Below are positions 51,804-60,881 of a stretch of DNA of 64,000 bases, piece by piece. The DNA lies in the NCBI RefSeq assembly GCF_000758705.1, contig NZ_CP009287.1, positions 6,944,001 through 7,008,000 on the forward strand. The letters run 5' to 3'. The translations under genes were made by a program, and so were the position numbers. Origin of the DNA: Paenibacillus graminis. Lineage in GTDB: Bacteria > Bacillota > Bacilli > Paenibacillales > Paenibacillaceae. The number at the start of each line of letters is the position of its first letter. The stretch's first letter is position 1. The notes beneath the pieces are model-generated. The model was not told the origin of the DNA, did no database searches, and worked only from the letters and a program-made list of their open reading frames with translations.

Positions 51804-54200
51804 ATGTTATACTTAGAACTCCTGAATATGGACTGGCTGCAGCTGGCTCTGGCCCTGTTGGCAAACTTGGCGGCCTGCACTCTCATTGTTTTCGGAACGG
51901 TTCCCTTCCGCACTCATGCCCAAGGCCTGCAGAGGCCCTTCACCCGGATGAAAATGATACTGCTGGGAACCGCCACCTTCAGCGCTTCCCATATTCTGAT
52001 TCCTTTATCTATTAATCTGCCCCCGGCTCCGAAATATTACATACTGCATCTCCTGTTCACCATGGCCGGCTGCTGGGCTGCCACTTACTTCGGCACCTGG
52101 TATTCCAGCATGCCCCGAAGCTATACAGGCCGCTACTTCAGCATCAGCCTGGCCATTGCCGGCACCATTTTGGTGTTCGATTACCTGAATATCATCTTTC
52201 TGTTCCGTAATTATGTGGTCTGGAAGCCCGCCCTCATCCTCATGACGGCGGCTTCCGCGCTCAGCCTGTGTCTGGCCATCCTTCGTGTCCTGGTAATCTC
52301 GAACCGCAACCGTGAGTATCACCTTCATTCCAAGGCTACGGTTCCCGGCGTTGTCCTCTGTGCAGCAGGGCTGCTGTTAATTCCGCTGCTCTGCGCCTTC
52401 TCGGTACTTCCGTTCGGGAGCCCGGCTCCGGGAAGCTATCTGCACCTGATTCCCTACATTCTATCGCTGTTTATTAGCAGTGGCTTGTATATCATTCCGG
52501 ATGCCTACAGAGACACCCGGCAGGAGCGCCAGAACCGCAGAATCATAGAGACAGAACAGCACTATATGTCGCTGTTTGAATACAACCCGGACAGTGTGCT
52601 GGCATTCGATGCCCAGGGGATCGTCACCGGGCTGAACCGCCAGGCCGAACAACTCGCCCGGCAGTTCGGCCTGGAGCTGGTCGGAAGGCATTTCTCGGAT
52701 CTTTTTGAGGGGGAATACCATGCACTGGCCCAGCGCCATTACCGGCATGTTCTCCGCGGCAAGTCCAGCACCATCGAGCTGGAGCTGAGAAATCCCGCTG
52801 GCGATATGCTGACCTTCTGGCTCACCTCGCTGCCGATTGTGGTTGAAGCTGTGCCGGTAGGCATATACAGTATCATCAAAGACATTACCAAGAATAAAAA
52901 GGACCAGGAAACCATTCGCCATCTAGCTTATCATGATGAACTGACCGGGGTTGCGAACCGCCGCTCCTTCCACAATCTGCTGCTGGAACATACGGAGCAT
53001 AACGGCATTCCCGCTTATCCTTTCACCCTGTTCTTCATTGACCTGGACCGCTTCAAGCGGATTAATGATCTATTTGGCCATGCCTTCGGCGACAAGGTCA
53101 TCCAGCAGGCGGCCGGCAAGCTGAAGCGCTGTCTCCCCTCCTCCTGCAGCATCGCACGGATGGGCGGGGATGAATTCACAGTGCTGGTACCCCATTTGCG
53201 CTCACGGGCAGAGACGGAATCCCTCGCCGCCAGCATCGTGGAAGAATTTTCACATCCCTTTGAGGTAGGCAACCATTCGGTCAAACTGTCTGTTTCGGTA
53301 GGAATTGCCCGCTTTCCGGAGGATGGACTGGATGCCGACTCTCTGGTGAAGCACGCCGATACCGCGATGTACAGCGCCAAGGAGAACGGCAGTTCCCAGT
53401 ACCAGTTCTATGATGCGGAACGCGATCAGACCAGTCTGGAGCGGATTATTCTGGAGAATGATCTGGAGCAGTCGCTGGACAATGACCAGATCAGGCTGTT
53501 CTACCAGCCCAAAATCGATATCCGCAGCGGTGAAATCGTTGGTCTTGAAGCGCTGGTGCGCTGGCAGCATCCGGTTCTGGGCATGATTCCTCCCCTGGAG
53601 TTCATTCCGCTGGCGGAGAAATCGGGATTCATTATTCCACTGGAGCAGTGGGTGCTCCGAACGGCTTGTACCCAGGTAAAAACCTGGGAACGGGAGGGCC
53701 GCCAGGTCGTTCCCGTGGCCGTGAATGTCTCGCAGATCCATCTGATGAAACCGGACATTTTCCAATCGATTATGAGTACAATCCATGAACTGGATTTCGA
53801 TACCCAGCTGCTGGAGCTGGAGATCACAGAGAGTGCGATGATGCACAACGAAGAACATGTAATCAGCATCCTGAATGATCTCCGGAGAGCCGGAATTTCC
53901 GTATCCATGGATGACTTTGGGACAGGCTACAGCTCACTTAGCTATTTGCAGAGTCTTCCTATCGGCTGCCTGAAGATTGACCGGTCCTTTGTCCGCAAAA
54001 TCACTACAGACACCGACAGCCGGGCTATTGCCGAGATGATTATCTCAATGGCCAAGCAGCTTGGGCTGACCATCGTCGCTGAAGGCGTGGAGACGGAAGA
54101 ACAGGTTGCGCTGCTCAAGGAAATTCAGTGCTACAATGCTCAAGGCTTCTACTACAGCAAGCCGGTAAGCGCGGACGAGATCACCGGCATATATTTGTAG
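51804..54200 (+). CDS. Membrane PAS-GGDEF-EAL cyclic di-GMP protein
   Basis: 798 residues: about seven helices (8-235), laid out like an MHYT-type sensor but without its metal-binding pattern clearly visible, then PAS (about 250-365), GGDEF (about 370-530; intact GGDEF near 453, no RxxD before it) and EAL (about 545-795; EALVRWQHP, NVSQIHL, ELEITES, DDFGTGYSS, EGVETEEQ all present). Both active sites look intact, so it may make and break cyclic di-GMP. AAGAGG precedes the ATG. Confidence 0.88.
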   Translation: MLYLELLNMDWLQLALALLANLAACTLIVFGTVPFRTHAQGLQRPFTRMKMILLGTATFSASHILIPLSINLPPAPKYYILHLLFTMAGCWAATYFGTWYSSMPRSYTGRYFSISLAIAGTILVFDYLNIIFLFRNYVVWKPALILMTAASALSLCLAILRVLVISNRNREYHLHSKATVPGVVLCAAGLLLIPLLCAFSVLPFGSPAPGSYLHLIPYILSLFISSGLYIIPDAYRDTRQERQNRRIIETEQHYMSLFEYNPDSVLAFDAQGIVTGLNRQAEQLARQFGLELVGRHFSDLFEGEYHALAQRHYRHVLRGKSSTIELELRNPAGDMLTFWLTSLPIVVEAVPVGIYSIIKDITKNKKDQETIRHLAYHDELTGVANRRSFHNLLLEHTEHNGIPAYPFTLFFIDLDRFKRINDLFGHAFGDKVIQQAAGKLKRCLPSSCSIARMGGDEFTVLVPHLRSRAETESLAASIVEEFSHPFEVGNHSVKLSVSVGIARFPEDGLDADSLVKHADTAMYSAKENGSSQYQFYDAERDQTSLERIILENDLEQSLDNDQIRLFYQPKIDIRSGEIVGLEALVRWQHPVLGMIPPLEFIPLAEKSGFIIPLEQWVLRTACTQVKTWEREGRQVVPVAVNVSQIHLMKPDIFQSIMSTIHELDFDTQLLELEITESAMMHNEEHVISILNDLRRAGISVSMDDFGTGYSSLSYLQSLPIGCLKIDRSFVRKITTDTDSRAIAEMIISMAKQLGLTIVAEGVETEEQVALLKEIQCYNAQGFYYSKPVSADEITGIYL

Positions 54201-54488
54201 TGTGACTCTCATGATTTCCGGGTAAAAGACGTACAGGAACAGTATAGGGTCGACAGCGAGGTTACGGAGTACGGCGCATTCTATTTGCCCGCAGAGCTGG
54301 TCGCCCAAACCGCTGTACAGGTTCCCGGTCTTAGACAGCCTGAGCGCGTGGAGGAACGAAACGATTTCGAGAAGTGGACAAGCCTCCAGGATACGGACGT
54401 AGAAGCTCTCGATGAACAGTCGCTGCGGCGCGGCAGCAGTGCGGGTTGGTATTTTTTATTTTCTAACCATCACGCTCCCCGTCATTAA
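54201..54488 (+). other. In-frame open extension after the EAL stop codon
   Basis: The reading frame continues without a stop for 95 codons right after TAG (54198-54200) and looks protein-like (TEYGAFYLPAELVAQTAVQV, DFEKWTSLQDTDVEALDEQS). No start with a ribosome site is evident. It may be a decayed gene or chance. The remaining sequence to 54620 holds no gene. Confidence 0.3.
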
Positions 54489-54620
54489 GCAGTTAATACA
54501 TTAAAGAGCAAACCCAGATCATCAATGACCTGGGTTTCTTTGCGAAAAGGAAAATAAACTCAACCGGATTCAGATAATATTGCATGTATACATTGTCGTT
54601 CAATCTAAAGTAATTATTTA

Positions 54621-55853
54621 CTAATTTACATATGTTCTCTTATATAACACTGGTATTGCCGCTGCTATGAAGATCATACCCATAAAAGCGGGTGCGGCAT
54701 GACCAAGTGAAACATAGATTTGACCTCCAATGATAGGCCCGATCATTCTTGCTAAGGCCTGAATAGATTGGCTGCCTCCTTGAATCCTTCCTTGTTCACT
54801 GGAATCGGCAGACTTGGAGAGCATCCCGTTGAATGAAGGCCCAAAGATTGAATCACCAAAACCAAAAATAAACATTCCAGCGATAAAAAGAGGATAGAAG
54901 GAGAACAAAGCAGATAAGGCAATAAGACTGTAGCCTATAATCTCCGCAGCCATTCCAAGAACCGCTATTTGTTTATCACCAAGTTTTTTCAAAAGCTTTG
55001 GCATGATGAAACCTTGTGAGATGATGTCTTGGAAGCCCATAATTGAAAACATCAGTCCGATTAGTGCAGGCTTCCAACTGAAAGTATCCATTGTAAATTG
55101 TGAAAAAACGGCCTGTAAGGATCCGTTAGGTATCCAAAGTAGGAACGCTGAGACAAGCAGCCTTTGTAAGTTTTTCATAGAAAGTAAGTTTGCAAGCTGT
55201 GTAAATGGATTCAGTCTTACAAAGGCAATCTCCTTCAGTCTATGATTCTTGTCAAGGCTCTCACGCATAAAAAAGAATCCATAAACAACATTCAATAAAG
55301 TGATTATTGCTCCAAAATACATAGGTACAGCATAACCAAACTTCGCAAGTAATCCGCCCAGGGTGGGGCCAATGACGGTGCCTACACCTACAACCGCACT
55401 CACCCAGCCAAAGTATTTGGTTCTCTGTCCGGGAGGGATGACGTCTGCAAAATAGGCGAAGATGGTACTTATACTCCCGCCTGTTATACCTTCGATTATG
55501 CGCCCGGCAAATAGTACCCATAAAGCTCCTCCTATGCCAAAAACCAAGTACCCGCTTGCGGAACCCAAAAGGCATATCAAGAGCAATGGACGACGGCCAT
55601 ATTTGTCGCTCAAAGCTCCAAGTACGGGGGCCGCAAAAAACACGCAGAGTGCATAAACAGAGGTCAGCAGCGTAACAACTATAGCTTGTTCACCCGGACT
55701 GCTTGTATAAGGCTTCACTAAGAACGGGACGACAGGTGCTATGATACTGAAGCCTATTCCGCAAAGAAACACAGAGATAAGACCGAATATTAAAGCGTGT
55801 TTATCTATGGTCTGTTCTGTGCTCTCTTCATTGTGTGATCTAAATTTGAACAT
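54621..55853 (-). CDS. Tet-like MFS drug efflux transporter
   Basis: 410 residues, twelve helices of the DHA1 TCR/Tet type: GALSDKYGRRPLLL (motif A, about 82-95) and GVGTVIGPTLGGLLA (motif C of antiporters) are clear. The charged N-terminus (1-20) is cytoplasmic. Its promoter carries two MarR-type palindromes, matching the MarR gene at 57240. Substrate unknown. Confidence 0.87.
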   Translation of the reverse strand: MFKFRSHNEESTEQTIDKHALIFGLISVFLCGIGFSIIAPVVPFLVKPYTSSPGEQAIVVTLLTSVYALCVFFAAPVLGALSDKYGRRPLLLICLLGSASGYLVFGIGGALWVLFAGRIIEGITGGSISTIFAYFADVIPPGQRTKYFGWVSAVVGVGTVIGPTLGGLLAKFGYAVPMYFGAIITLLNVVYGFFFMRESLDKNHRLKEIAFVRLNPFTQLANLLSMKNLQRLLVSAFLLWIPNGSLQAVFSQFTMDTFSWKPALIGLMFSIMGFQDIISQGFIMPKLLKKLGDKQIAVLGMAAEIIGYSLIALSALFSFYPLFIAGMFIFGFGDSIFGPSFNGMLSKSADSSEQGRIQGGSQSIQALARMIGPIIGGQIYVSLGHAAPAFMGMIFIAAAIPVLYKRTYVN

Positions 55854-55879
55854 TTGAATCCTCCCCTACATAAGCCATC

Positions 55880-55940
55880 ATTTTGTTTTCCTTGGAAACA
55901 AAATTATCGTATTATAACTTTGTTTCCTTGTCAACAAAAT
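55880..55940 (-). promoter_or_regulatory. MarR-type operators over the pump promoter
   Basis: Palindrome 1 (55880-55904) has arms ATTTTGTTT and AAACAAAAT; palindrome 2 (55919-55940) has TTTGTT and AACAAA. On the minus strand TTGACA overlaps palindrome 2 and a TACGAT lies 17 bases on, so bound repressor would block the polymerase. Confidence 0.6.
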
Positions 55941-55954
55941 AACGGCAATAAAAA

Positions 55955-55985
55955 GGCAGCCTGCGCTCAATCGAGGCGGGCTGCC
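55955..55985 (-). terminator. Terminator of the oxidoreductase gene
   Basis: GGCAGCC/GGCTGCC stem with inner pairing, followed on the minus strand by a T run. Confidence 0.75.
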
Positions 55986-56005
55986 TGTGGTTTTAAAAGC
56001 AAAGT

Positions 56006-56584
56006 TTAATGATCCTTGGCGTAATTCAAACCTAAGTGATAGGCTTGGTTCAACAGCATTTCGTAATGACCGGGATGTGAATCCAGGGTCTCATATAAGA
56101 ATTCAACCTTGGAATTGGAAACACCGCAATAATCTGCAATTCCCACATTCAGCAGATGAGTAATCATTTCATCATAGTTACGCTTTTTCATCTCATCCTT
56201 CGAAACGCCGGCCAAAGCAACCCACAAGACATGCTGATGATGAAGGTGATTCGAGCCGTACGCAAACCCATTGTTCCATACACGGTCAATATACCCCTTT
56301 AACATAGCCGGCAAATGCAACCACCAAAGCGGAAAAATAAATGCCAAAGCATCATGCTCCTTCATCCGTCTTATTTCCATTTCCACTTCAGGGGAAAAGG
56401 ATTGCTCCGCAACTGACAAATCAGGTTCATCTGCTCCTTGTAAAACAGGATCAAAACCAATCCTGTGCAAATCCAATATCTCGTAGTCGTGGCCGGCATC
56501 GGCAAGACCTTGTACGAAACGGCCGGCCACCCCAAAGGTCAAGGAATCTTGTCTCGGGTGTGAAACAACGCTTAATACTTTCAT
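56006..56584 (-). CDS. NAD(P)H oxidoreductase, flavodoxin_2/NQO1 family
   Basis: 192 residues: N-terminal flavodoxin-like strand and loop (SVVSHPRQDSLTFG), the FPLWWLHLPAMLKGYIDRVW block typical of KefF/MdaB quinone reductases, and GSNHLHHQHVLW. It reduces quinones or similar electrophiles with FMN/FAD. Divergent from an HxlR regulator across 239 bases. Confidence 0.87.
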   Translation of the reverse strand: MKVLSVVSHPRQDSLTFGVAGRFVQGLADAGHDYEILDLHRIGFDPVLQGADEPDLSVAEQSFSPEVEMEIRRMKEHDALAFIFPLWWLHLPAMLKGYIDRVWNNGFAYGSNHLHHQHVLWVALAGVSKDEMKKRNYDEMITHLLNVGIADYCGVSNSKVEFLYETLDSHPGHYEMLLNQAYHLGLNYAKDH

Positions 56585-56723
56585 GCTTGTATCTTCACTA
56601 CCTTTCTTGAGCAGCTAATTTCTAGCCATAATCAATGGCTGATGCTATTATAAACAGTAGGAAATTGATCTGGAAGTACGCACTTTTAAGTTCTATAGGG
56701 TGATACAGGTGCCATAGGAACAT

Positions 56724-56745
56724 GGAAGTACCCTAGGTACATTCC
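56724..56745. promoter_or_regulatory. Palindromic operator between oxidoreductase and HxlR genes
   Basis: GGAA-GTAC-CCTAG-GTAC-A-TTCC, a 22-base imperfect palindrome in the divergent region, suited to HxlR-type control. Confidence 0.5.
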
Positions 56746-56823
56746 CCGGAAGCTGACCTGAGTAACGGATAACAATGGTGGGTTGTTCTAAGCAAACTTA
56801 GCCTTTTAATGGAGGATTAAGAG

Positions 56824-57201
56824 ATGACTGAACAGACGAAACATCACGTTCAAAAGAAGTATCAAGTTGGAGTGGAAGCGGCTTTAGAAGTAATGGGAGG
56901 CAAATGGAAGCCTTTAATTATCTACCATTTGATGACAGGACGGAAACGAACGTCTGAGCTTCGCCGGTTAATACCCGGCATTACCCAAAAAATGCTGACC
57001 ACTCAGCTCAGAGGCCTGGAAAAGGATGGGATCGTTGCGCGAAAAGTTTATAATGAGATCCCTCCTAAAGTGGAGTATGAGTTAACGCACTACGGCTGGG
57101 GATTAAAACCTGCGCTGGACCATCTATGCTATTGGGGAGAGGATCACCTGGAAAAGATTCATGGAGACAAATCCAAGGTTTTGGAAGAATTCCGGGGCTG
57201 A
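56824..57201 (+). CDS. HxlR-family regulator
   Basis: 125 residues, one winged-helix domain: VEAALEVMGGKWKPLIIYHL, FxELRRLIPGITQKMLTTQLR-type recognition helix and YELTHYGWGL wing. No Cys, so not of the redox-Cys HypR/YodB type. Divergent from the NAD(P)H oxidoreductase, its likely target. GGAGG precedes the ATG. Confidence 0.9.
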   Translation: MTEQTKHHVQKKYQVGVEAALEVMGGKWKPLIIYHLMTGRKRTSELRRLIPGITQKMLTTQLRGLEKDGIVARKVYNEIPPKVEYELTHYGWGLKPALDHLCYWGEDHLEKIHGDKSKVLEEFRG

Positions 57202-57239
57202 GCATATTTACTTTCAGTTCTGGACCTGCTTTAGTTTGT

Positions 57240-57713
57240 TTAATCCGACTTAATATCGATACCCTGTTTCTTTATTTCTTCATCCAAATGCCTGCTATAC
57301 TTTTCCATGAAGTTAAGCATACTGTCTAATTGCTCCTCGGTTACATGCTCAAATACGGCTTTATCCCGCTCTTGAAACTCTTTGTGCAGTTCCTCATGGA
57401 TTTTGTTAATAACTTCCCCTTGCTCAGTAAGCCTAAAATAGATTTCTTTCTTGTTATCCGGCTTCTGGTAGCTTTCGATCAAGCCTTTTTCTGTAAGCTT
57501 CTTAGTTATTTTACTTATGGCACCTCTAGTCATATACAAGGACTCCGCAAGTTTTGTCACGTTCGAGTCTACATTTCTTCCAATGGATTCGATGCAATGG
57601 ACTTCAGAAGGCTTATAACCCTTAAGACTGACTTCCATCTTAGTCTTATTCAGCCAAGCCATCTTGTTAAATAAGTCCCTGAAATCCATTTTGACCTGTT
57701 CTTCTTTGTTCAT
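57240..57713 (-). CDS. MarR-family repressor
   Basis: 157 residues: winged helix (about 45-110; NVTKLAESLYMTRGAISKIT, EKGLIESYQKPDNKKEIYF) with dimer helices at both ends. ATG at 57713 has GGAGG seven bases upstream. The AACAAA-type palindromes over the pump promoter at 55880 are the most likely target, 1.4 kb away; the HxlR unit lies between. Ligand unknown. Confidence 0.87.
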   Translation of the reverse strand: MNKEEQVKMDFRDLFNKMAWLNKTKMEVSLKGYKPSEVHCIESIGRNVDSNVTKLAESLYMTRGAISKITKKLTEKGLIESYQKPDNKKEIYFRLTEQGEVINKIHEELHKEFQERDKAVFEHVTEEQLDSMLNFMEKYSRHLDEEIKKQGIDIKSD

Positions 57714-57814
57714 GGCCTGTCCTCCCTCCCCGTTGGTGCATAACAATAATATAATAATTATCTGTAAAATGGAATTGACCTTGTTCCTGTGTATAACTTG
57801 GGTATGACCGAAAA

Positions 57815-57854
57815 AAACGGCTATGCCGTCCTTTTTTGGACAACTTAGCCGTTT
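57815..57854 (-). terminator. Terminator of the sugar operon
   Basis: AAACGGCTA/TAGCCGTTT outer and GTCC/GGAC inner stems, followed on the minus strand by seven Ts. Confidence 0.8.
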
Positions 57855-57928
57855 GGTATCTCCGTCCGATTCGCAACCGTACCCACGCTAACCCGGGAAT
57901 TCGTTTGAATGAAGTTTGCATTGTCCGA

Positions 57929-58822
57929 CTATGCCCGGAACCCTTTCAAAAACTCAACGGCTAACCGGATGTCCGCCTCCGGGTTGCTGCCGACTTCGCG
58001 TTCAATTGTCAGGTACCCTTTGTAGCCGATATCGTTCAGCGCCTGAAGATAACCGTTCCAATCGACACTTCCTGCCCCTAGCGGCACCTCGCGGAACGCC
58101 AGGCCGTTCTCTGCCATTTCCGCGATCTTATCATGGTCCAGTGCGGGTGCTTCATAGCCGTATTGGCCGTATACATTACGCGGATCAATCTCTGCCAGCT
58201 TGATGCCATCCTTGGCATGGGTATGCACAATGTAGTCTTTCAGGGCATGAACGCCCTGTACCGGATCATCTCCGGTCACCATGACCATATTGGCCGGGTC
58301 AAAATTGACGGAAACCCCTTTTGAGCCCAGCCCATCCAGGAACATTTTTAAATGCGAGGCGGTTTCCGGGCCCGTCTCAATCGCGAAGTAAGCATTCATC
58401 TCATGCGCATACCGGCTGAGCTCTTCGCAGGCAACATGCATGGTTTCATAGATTTGGCTGTCCCGGTTCTGAGGAACAATACCAATATGGGTAGTCACAA
58501 TATCCGTGCCCAGTTCTTTGGCCAGTTCCATAATGCGTTTAGACTTGTCGATTTTGGCCCGGTTCTGTGCAGGGTCCTGGAAGCCGTGGCCTCCCAGATC
58601 ACCAACCAGGGCAGAGATTTCAAGCCCGAGTGAAGCAATATAATCCTTCCATTCGCGGCGGGCAGCCGGCGGGAGATTCGCCGGATCGAATTCACCCTGC
58701 ACCGCATAAATCTGCACGCCATCTGCCCCTGCGTCTTTCGCCTTGCGCAAGCCCTCCTTCACTCCAACCTGAAAGCTGTCTACGATGACACCAATTTTAT
58801 TTGTGATCACAGGTCTAGCCAT
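57929..58822 (-). CDS. Sugar phosphate isomerase/epimerase (TIM barrel) 1
   Basis: 297 residues of the AP_endonuc_2/xylose-isomerase-like family. Metal ligands are expected at the Glu in YFAIETGPE, the Asp in VNFDPANM, the His in IVHTHAKD and the Glu in TIEREVG. Third gene of an operon with a second isomerase and a Gfo/Idh/MocA dehydrogenase. Such trios act on inositol-like or 3-keto sugars; the substrate is not readable. Confidence 0.85.
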   Translation of the reverse strand: MARPVITNKIGVIVDSFQVGVKEGLRKAKDAGADGVQIYAVQGEFDPANLPPAARREWKDYIASLGLEISALVGDLGGHGFQDPAQNRAKIDKSKRIMELAKELGTDIVTTHIGIVPQNRDSQIYETMHVACEELSRYAHEMNAYFAIETGPETASHLKMFLDGLGSKGVSVNFDPANMVMVTGDDPVQGVHALKDYIVHTHAKDGIKLAEIDPRNVYGQYGYEAPALDHDKIAEMAENGLAFREVPLGAGSVDWNGYLQALNDIGYKGYLTIEREVGSNPEADIRLAVEFLKGFRA

Positions 58823-58846
58823 AGCAGTAAACCTCCCTTGTACTGA

Positions 58847-59704
58847 TTAGATTGCATTCCATGTGCGCTTGACATATTCCAGACCCAGCCTTGTTCCCTT
58901 GCGGCATTCTTCCATCCCTTCGAATTCAATGGAGATATAGCCGTCATACCCGCTTTCCTTCACCAGCTGGAGCACACGCGGCATATCTATGTCACCCTGG
59001 CCTACAATGGCACCCCTGAGCCAATTCCCGCCGGAGGACTGGAACCACCCTTCTCCCGGATGCCGGTCCTGCGGGCGGATATAGAAATCCTTGAGATGAA
59101 CCATGGATGCCAGCTTGAGATTGCCGGCCACAGCGATTAGCGGGTTCTCATCGGCACACAGAAAGTTGCCAACGTCCAGTGTCGTGCGGAAATTGTCCCG
59201 GCCTACGGCATTTACCAGCGCCTGCACACGGTCGCTGTGCTGGATGAAATATCCATGATTCTCCACGCTGGTTGTAATGCCAAATCCGGATGCATAATCC
59301 GCAATTTCACGGCAAGCTTCGGCCAGCTGCGGCAGCTCCTTCAAAAAGTGGACGATGGACAGATCAGGTGATGAGGCCACATCATGCCGCATCCGCCGGA
59401 TGCCAAGTGCCGCACATACATCCACTTCCCGCTTGACCCGCTCCAGTTCCCGCCGCCGCTCCGCTGCCTCCAGTCCGGCAAAATTCGCTCCGATCGCATA
59501 GTTGGACAATTCGAGGCCACGGTCTGCTGCTGTCTGGAGAATGATATCCACCAGCTCCGGATTGTCGATCAGACTGAAGCCCAGGGGCACAATCTCCGCA
59601 TGTTCTGCTCCCAGATCGGCAATCGTCTCAATGACTTCCTTCAGTGTCAGCTCTCCGGCTGCAAACGCCGTGTGCAGACTGTAGGTGCTGATTCCCAGCT
59701 TCAT
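58847..59704 (-). CDS. Sugar phosphate isomerase/epimerase (TIM barrel) 2
   Basis: 285 residues, same fold as its neighbour but only distantly similar: KLGISTYSLH at the start, SVENHGYF, TLDVGNFLCADE, MVHLKDFYIRP and SIEFEGMEECRKG carry the metal site. The ATG overlaps the stop of the dehydrogenase by four bases (ATGA), so the two are translationally coupled. Confidence 0.85.
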   Translation of the reverse strand: MKLGISTYSLHTAFAAGELTLKEVIETIADLGAEHAEIVPLGFSLIDNPELVDIILQTAADRGLELSNYAIGANFAGLEAAERRRELERVKREVDVCAALGIRRMRHDVASSPDLSIVHFLKELPQLAEACREIADYASGFGITTSVENHGYFIQHSDRVQALVNAVGRDNFRTTLDVGNFLCADENPLIAVAGNLKLASMVHLKDFYIRPQDRHPGEGWFQSSGGNWLRGAIVGQGDIDMPRVLQLVKESGYDGYISIEFEGMEECRKGTRLGLEYVKRTWNAI

Positions 59705-60759
59705 AATTTCACCTCTTCACCTTTGGCTGCCGACTCGTAGATCCCGCTAAGAATCCTCATGATTTCAACCCCGTCCTGTACAGGACTTAGCGGCTGCGAG
59801 CCGGTCTGCACGCAATGGGTGAAATGATCTATCTCATACTGGAACGCACTGTTGAAATCAAATCCTTTATGATCGGTCTGCGGATAGATATTAACGATGG
59901 TATTCGCCCGCTCACTGACGATGACCGTCTCCGGATCGATCTCAAAGCCGCCTTTCTCACCGTAAAGGCTCACTGACCGCCCGTCTTCCTTGGCATGCAG
60001 CGTAAAGCTGACATCCACTATCAGCGAAGCGCCGTTCTCGAACCGGATCAACGCATTCGCCAGATCCTCCACCGTGTTGTTCGCCGCATCGTAGTCGGCA
60101 GCTTTATAGAAAGAAAGATTCTCTACATTTGCGCGGTTGCCCAGCTTCCGGTAAGTGTTGGCGCTTACGGAAACCGGCTTAGGGCGGCCCATCAAATACC
60201 AGCATAAATCGATCACGTGGACCCCGATGTCGATCAGCGGCCCACCGCCGGAGCGTGCGATATCAGAGAACCAGCCGCCGGGATTGCCCAGGCGCCGCAA
60301 GGTTGTCGCCTTCGCATAGTAAATTTCGCCGAACTCCCCTGCCCCCACCAGCTTCTGAAGCAGCTGGACGTTGGCATCGTAGCGGCGCACAAAGCCCACT
60401 TGCAAAATCTTGCCGCTCTCTTCTACTGCCTGCTGGACCTGAACGGCTTCCTCCAGCGTGCGGCAGAGCGGCTTCTCCACCAGCACATGCTTGCCGGCCT
60501 TCAGCGCCGCAATGCTAATCTCGGCGTGGGAATTATTCCAGGTACAGATGCTGACCGCATCGACGCTGGAATCAGCCAGCAGCCCGCGGTAATCGGTATA
60601 CACTTTCTCAGCGCCATACTCGGCAGCTGCCGCCCTTGCGCGCTCTTCATTCAGGTCGCACACCGCATATACAACCGTCTGCGGATTGTTCCGGTAGGCA
60701 TTCAGATGCATGCCTGAAATGGAGCCCGTTCCTATTACGCCAATCCTGATCATATCCAT
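59701..60759 (-). CDS. Gfo/Idh/MocA-family NAD(P)-dependent dehydrogenase
   Basis: 352 residues: N-terminal Rossmann domain (GVIGTGSISGMH, 8-19), EKPLCRT with the family Lys, and the second domain with GGGPLIDIGVHVIDLCW that supplies the catalytic Asp/His. It oxidises a sugar hydroxyl. ATG at 60759 has AAGGAAAGAAGG upstream; the frame stays open 22 codons further but without such a site. First gene of the operon, divergent from the AraC regulator. Confidence 0.88.
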   Translation of the reverse strand: MDMIRIGVIGTGSISGMHLNAYRNNPQTVVYAVCDLNEERARAAAAEYGAEKVYTDYRGLLADSSVDAVSICTWNNSHAEISIAALKAGKHVLVEKPLCRTLEEAVQVQQAVEESGKILQVGFVRRYDANVQLLQKLVGAGEFGEIYYAKATTLRRLGNPGGWFSDIARSGGGPLIDIGVHVIDLCWYLMGRPKPVSVSANTYRKLGNRANVENLSFYKAADYDAANNTVEDLANALIRFENGASLIVDVSFTLHAKEDGRSVSLYGEKGGFEIDPETVIVSERANTIVNIYPQTDHKGFDFNSAFQYEIDHFTHCVQTGSQPLSPVQDGVEIMRILSGIYESAAKGEEVKL

Positions 60760-60881
60760 AACCTTCTTTCCTTTATTTGCATCACTTCTGATTCGTATTA
60801 TAATGATTTCAATCATGAACACCATGCAGAGCCTTGCGGTTTTATTTGTACAATTGTGCTGTGGGAAGGGGATATCCAGAA

